Shown one piece after another: positions 5,329 to 7,976 of a stretch of DNA of 7,976 nt. The stretch spans positions 1-7,976 of the forward strand of contig JACRNN010000095.1 of the NCBI GenBank assembly GCA_016234955.1, read 5' to 3'. Under the pieces are notes generated by a model. That model did not search any database. It saw only the letters and a program-made list of their open reading frames with translations, and had not been told where the DNA came from. The translations under genes and the position numbers were made by a program. Each line of letters starts with the position of its first letter. Position 1 is the first letter of the stretch. This DNA is from Deltaproteobacteria bacterium (GTDB taxonomy: Bacteria > Desulfobacterota > GWC2-55-46).

Positions 5329-5374
5329 CTGCCCATCCGCCCACCCCTATCACGTCACACTGCTTGTACCGACA

Positions 5375-6073
5375 CTACTTGTACTGAACGATGTTCTCGG
5401 TCGCGGGCGCCCTTCTGTACCACCTGACGACCTGGTAAGGCCTTACAAGGTACTTGTAAGGGTTGAGCACCACGAAGTGGGCAAGCCTTGAAAACGGTAT
5501 CAGCGCGAAGAAGATCATTGCGTTGATGATGTGAACCCTGGTTATAAGCGGCAGATTCGCCACGTAGTCCGGGGCCGGGTTGAGCTTTACTATCGACCAC
5601 AGCCAGGGTACCGCCGCGGCGGCATACCAGTTGGAGCCCCACCTGTAGAGTATCGCGTTCCCGAGCCCTGTCAGCACCTGTATGAGGAGCACTATCAGGA
5701 CGAGTACGTCCCACCCGCTCGTCACGGACTTGACCCTTGCGTTCGTCAACCTTCTGTAGATGAGAGCCAGGAGGCCGAAGAGGGCCAGGAGAGCGAAGGA
5801 AAGGGCGGTCAGCTCAAGGATATAGAGCCTGAGCGGCGTCCCGTTCCACAGGAGGATCGCCTTCGGGATGAAAAACCCTACTATGTGGAGCAGGAGCACC
5901 ATGATGATGCCGTAGTGCCAGGGGAACGACCCGAAAAACAGGACCTTGTTCTCCAGGAACTGCGACGACTGGGAAGACCATGTGTATCTGTTGGACCCGA
6001 ACCGCCATATAGCCCCCACGATAGCTGTCATGAGGAGCACATACGGCAAGCCTCCGAATAAAATCTTATCCAT
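5375..6073 (-). CDS. narI: Respiratory nitrate reductase gamma subunit (cytochrome b)
   Basis: A 232-residue integral membrane protein that oxidises quinol and passes electrons through two b hemes to NarH. Five helices lie at about 8-24, 53-71, 84-106, 122-141 and 180-199. The four heme ligands are present with canonical spacing: H53 and H63 (10 apart) and H181 and H199 (18 apart), aligning with E. coli H56, H66, H187 and H205. RYTWSSQSSQ near 29-38 and IPFSRLAHF at 192-200 are family signatures. The length is close to the usual 225-240. The ATG directly follows the narJ TAA with no spacer, and the ribosome binding site AGGAGGAGGT lies inside the end of narJ. Confidence 0.96.
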   Translation of the reverse strand: MDKILFGGLPYVLLMTAIVGAIWRFGSNRYTWSSQSSQFLENKVLFFGSFPWHYGIIMVLLLHIVGFFIPKAILLWNGTPLRLYILELTALSFALLALFGLLALIYRRLTNARVKSVTSGWDVLVLIVLLIQVLTGLGNAILYRWGSNWYAAAAVPWLWSIVKLNPAPDYVANLPLITRVHIINAMIFFALIPFSRLAHFVVLNPYKYLVRPYQVVRWYRRAPATENIVQYK

Positions 6074-6631
6074 TTATTTAACCTCCTCCTTTACGTCCTT
6101 GTCTAGGATTCTGTAGATGGCACTTATGAGGTGGTGATAAACGTTCCTCATGTTTTTGTGAAAGTTCTTGTTGAGCTTCTCCATAGCCTTGACGACGAAG
6201 CTTTCCAGAACGTCTCTTTTAAGCCCCTCGTCCCGCAGCATCGCCAGGAAGTGGAGTATTACCGGCAGATGGTCCGGCAACTCGCCCCTGGCGAAGTCGT
6301 CCACCGGGAAGCCCTGGGCTATATACATCGACTTGAGCGAGGACATGCTGCTTGACCGCTTGAAGCCGTCGTATAGGTGATACCCCAGGTCGAGCGTATA
6401 GTCCGCCGAAAGCTCGAAGGTGTAGGAGTATACCCCCTGAAGGTCGTCAAGGGACACCTCCTCCAGGTCCTTCTGGAAACGCTTGAGCTCGTCGACCGCT
6501 TCGGGAGGATATTTGGGGAGGTCGGCGAGCGCTTTTATGCACTCGTCGACCTTCAGCTTTATATCCTCCTGCGGGTATTCAACCAACTCCGCAAGCCGCG
6601 TGTATAAGGCTTTTTCCATAATCTTTACCAT
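6074..6631 (-). CDS. narJ: Nitrate reductase assembly chaperone NarJ
   Basis: A 185-residue cytoplasmic all-helical chaperone of the NarJ/TorD family. In the studied systems NarJ binds NarG, aids molybdenum cofactor insertion and holds back membrane attachment until NarGH is complete; it is not part of the final enzyme. The signature ELPDHLPVILHFLA at 117-130 matches the E. coli NarJ core. LVEYP at 16-20 is the usual early motif. It is shorter than E. coli NarJ (236), mostly at the C-terminus, which is common in other phyla. The ATG at 6631 follows the narH stop directly, with GAGG about 9 nt upstream; a second in-frame ATG at residue 5 is possible. Confidence 0.94.
   Translation of the reverse strand: MVKIMEKALYTRLAELVEYPQEDIKLKVDECIKALADLPKYPPEAVDELKRFQKDLEEVSLDDLQGVYSYTFELSADYTLDLGYHLYDGFKRSSSMSSLKSMYIAQGFPVDDFARGELPDHLPVILHFLAMLRDEGLKRDVLESFVVKAMEKLNKNFHKNMRNVYHHLISAIYRILDKDVKEEVK
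6081..6090 (-). promoter_or_regulatory. Ribosome binding site of narI within narJ
   Basis: Leftward AGGAGGAGGT, 7 nt before the narI ATG, encoded by the last codons of narJ (KEEVK). With zero spacer between the genes, this indicates coupled translation. Confidence 0.75.
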
Positions 6632-7976
6632 TTACCACTGCCTCGAGATGAGTTCCTGCTTCTTCGTGCCGAAGCCGACGGTGCCCCTCTTCTCGTACAT
6701 CGTCCTCGGGTCCACCGTTGTCTGGGTCTCGCGGTGCGTCTCGGGTATCACGAACCTCTCCTGGTACGTCGCGAGCGAAACCAGCCTGTAGATCTCGTCC
6801 GCGTCCTGGGGCGTAAGCCCTACGGACGAGAGCGCGCTCTTGGCCGCCGCGTCCCCGATGTCGCCTACCCTCCTCTGGCGGATATAGAGCCTCACGGCCA
6901 TCTGCTTCTTCAGCGACTCGATGACCAGCTGCTCGTTTCCGGCGCTCAAGAGGTTGGCGAGGAACCTTGCCGGCACCCTCATCTTGTCGACGTTGTAGAA
7001 GAAGTCGACGGTCTCCGGGTCGTGCAAGCCGCCGCTGTCGGACTTCGAGTTGTGAAGCACCGGCGAAAGCGGCGGTATGTAGAAGTTCATCGGCAGGGTC
7101 CTGAACTCCGGGTGGTTCGGCAGCGCGATGCGCCACTTCTTGAAGAGCTTGTAGGACGGCGAGTCCTGCGCGGCCCTTATCCAGTTCTCGTCTATGCCGG
7201 CCTTCCTGGCGGCCTCGACGACCCTCGGGTCGTTCGGGTCGAGGACTATCTCCCTCATCGCCTCTACGAGCCTCTCGTCCGGCGTCTTGGCCACCTCTTC
7301 TATCCTGTCCGCGTCATAGAAGAGGGCGCCTACGAACCTGATCCTTCCGGTGCAGGCATGGGCGCAGGCGTTGGCCTGGCCGGTCTCCGTCCTCGGATAA
7401 CAGAATATGCACTTCTCCGACTTGCCCGTCGCCCAGTTGTAATAGGGCTTCTTGAACGGACATGCGCTCACGCAGAACCTCCAGGCGCGGCATGTGTCCT
7501 GGTCTATGAGGACTATGCCGTCCTCTCCCCTCTTGTATATCGCGCCTGACGGGCAGGACGCGACGCAAGCCGGGTTGAGGCAGTGGTTGCATATCCTCGG
7601 CAGGTAGAAGAAGAAGAGCTTGTGGAACTTGGTCAGCATCTCCTTCTGCGAGTCAGAAAGCCCCTTGAGGTTCGGGTCGTTGGACGCGTAAAGGGGGCTT
7701 CCGCCCATGTCGTCGTCCCAGTTGGGCCCGAGGACTATCTTCTCCATGAACTCGCCGGTTATGAGCGACCTGGGCCTCGCGGTCGGCTGGTCGTCTCCGG
7801 CCGGCGCGTTGAAGAGATTCTGATAGTCGTACGTGAACGGCTCGTAGTAGTCGTCTATGGTCGGGAGGTTCGGCTGAAAGAATATGTTCGCAAGGGTCCT
7901 TATCTTGCCGGGCCCCTTGAGAAGCTTCAGCCTGAGGCTCCCGCCGGAGACCTCCCAGCCGCCCCTGTACCTCTCC
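6632..7976 (-). CDS. narH: Nitrate reductase beta subunit, partial (5' end missing)
   Basis: Reads open from the right edge to TAA at 6632-6634, giving about 447 residues; the N-terminal part with the first iron-sulfur motif lies outside. An internal ATG at 7747 (MEKIVLGPNW) is not the start, because the frame upstream carries conserved NarH sequence (DDYYEPFTYDYQNL, ARPRSLITGEF). Counting from that internal Met, cluster ligands are C53, C56, C61, C65; C86, C92, C96, with W89 at the position that makes the third cluster [3Fe-4S]; and C113, C116, C128, C132. This is the canonical NarH pattern. NarH wires electrons from NarI hemes to NarG on the cytoplasmic face. The C-terminus (KKQELISRQW) is diverged from E. 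coli. narG is expected beyond the window edge. Confidence 0.96.
   Translation of the reverse strand, partial: ERYRGGWEVSGGSLRLKLLKGPGKIRTLANIFFQPNLPTIDDYYEPFTYDYQNLFNAPAGDDQPTARPRSLITGEFMEKIVLGPNWDDDMGGSPLYASNDPNLKGLSDSQKEMLTKFHKLFFFYLPRICNHCLNPACVASCPSGAIYKRGEDGIVLIDQDTCRAWRFCVSACPFKKPYYNWATGKSEKCIFCYPRTETGQANACAHACTGRIRFVGALFYDADRIEEVAKTPDERLVEAMREIVLDPNDPRVVEAARKAGIDENWIRAAQDSPSYKLFKKWRIALPNHPEFRTLPMNFYIPPLSPVLHNSKSDSGGLHDPETVDFFYNVDKMRVPARFLANLLSAGNEQLVIESLKKQMAVRLYIRQRRVGDIGDAAAKSALSSVGLTPQDADEIYRLVSLATYQERFVIPETHRETQTTVDPRTMYEKRGTVGFGTKKQELISRQW

Noticed and set aside
5531..6061. Rightward open frame (176 codons) opposite narI
   Set aside because: NarI has all four heme ligands and a coupled start; the antisense translation has no recognisable features.
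6734..7549. Long rightward open frame (271 codons) opposite narH
   Set aside because: narH is unmistakable on the other strand; the frame is Arg/Val-rich, typical of the complement of a GC-rich gene.
6632..7747. narH starting at the internal ATG at 7747
   Set aside because: Conserved NarH sequence continues in frame to the window edge, so this Met is internal and the gene is truncated by the window.

Overview
The window carries the distal end of a respiratory nitrate reductase operon, read leftward (minus strand), followed by a nitrate/nitrite transporter gene, three accessory genes and several families of short non-coding repeats. The bacterium must be able to respire nitrate under anoxic conditions. 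Moderate to high GC, heavy use of ATA (Ile) and AGG (Arg) codons, a Cys-rich DUF2769-like protein and a hemerythrin-like protein would suit an uncultured anaerobe such as a member of Nitrospirota or Desulfobacterota. That assignment is a guess from style; no phylogenetic marker is present.

Right part (5375-7976, leftward): narH (5' end outside the window), narJ and narI are packed stop-to-start with no spacer. NarH is the iron-sulfur electron-transfer subunit, NarJ the assembly chaperone and NarI the membrane cytochrome b that takes electrons from quinol. narG should lie just beyond the right edge.

Middle (3245-5374, leftward): narK encodes a 12-helix nitrate/nitrite transporter of the NNP family, with a valine/lysine-rich repeat insertion of about 75 residues in the loop between helices 5 and 6. 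narK is separated from narI by about 440 bp holding a REP-like repeat and a palindromic MITE-like element. A strong hairpin terminator follows narK.

Left-middle (855-3230, leftward): a small Cys-rich protein with its own promoter candidate; a gene-free stretch (2214-2787) containing a second MITE copy and a REP-like dyad; then a two-gene unit of a DUF2299-like protein and a hemerythrin-domain protein with Cys-rich ends.

Left end (1-850, rightward): the tail of a probable CDS and a small four-helix membrane protein, followed by about 420 bp of repeats and hairpins without genes (437-854).

The main points beyond ordinary annotation are two MITE copies with a 127-bp perfectly identical core in opposite orientation, flanking the narK plus Cys-rich-gene segment; the repeat insertion in NarK; and a leftward terminator hairpin that directly abuts a dispersed repeat.
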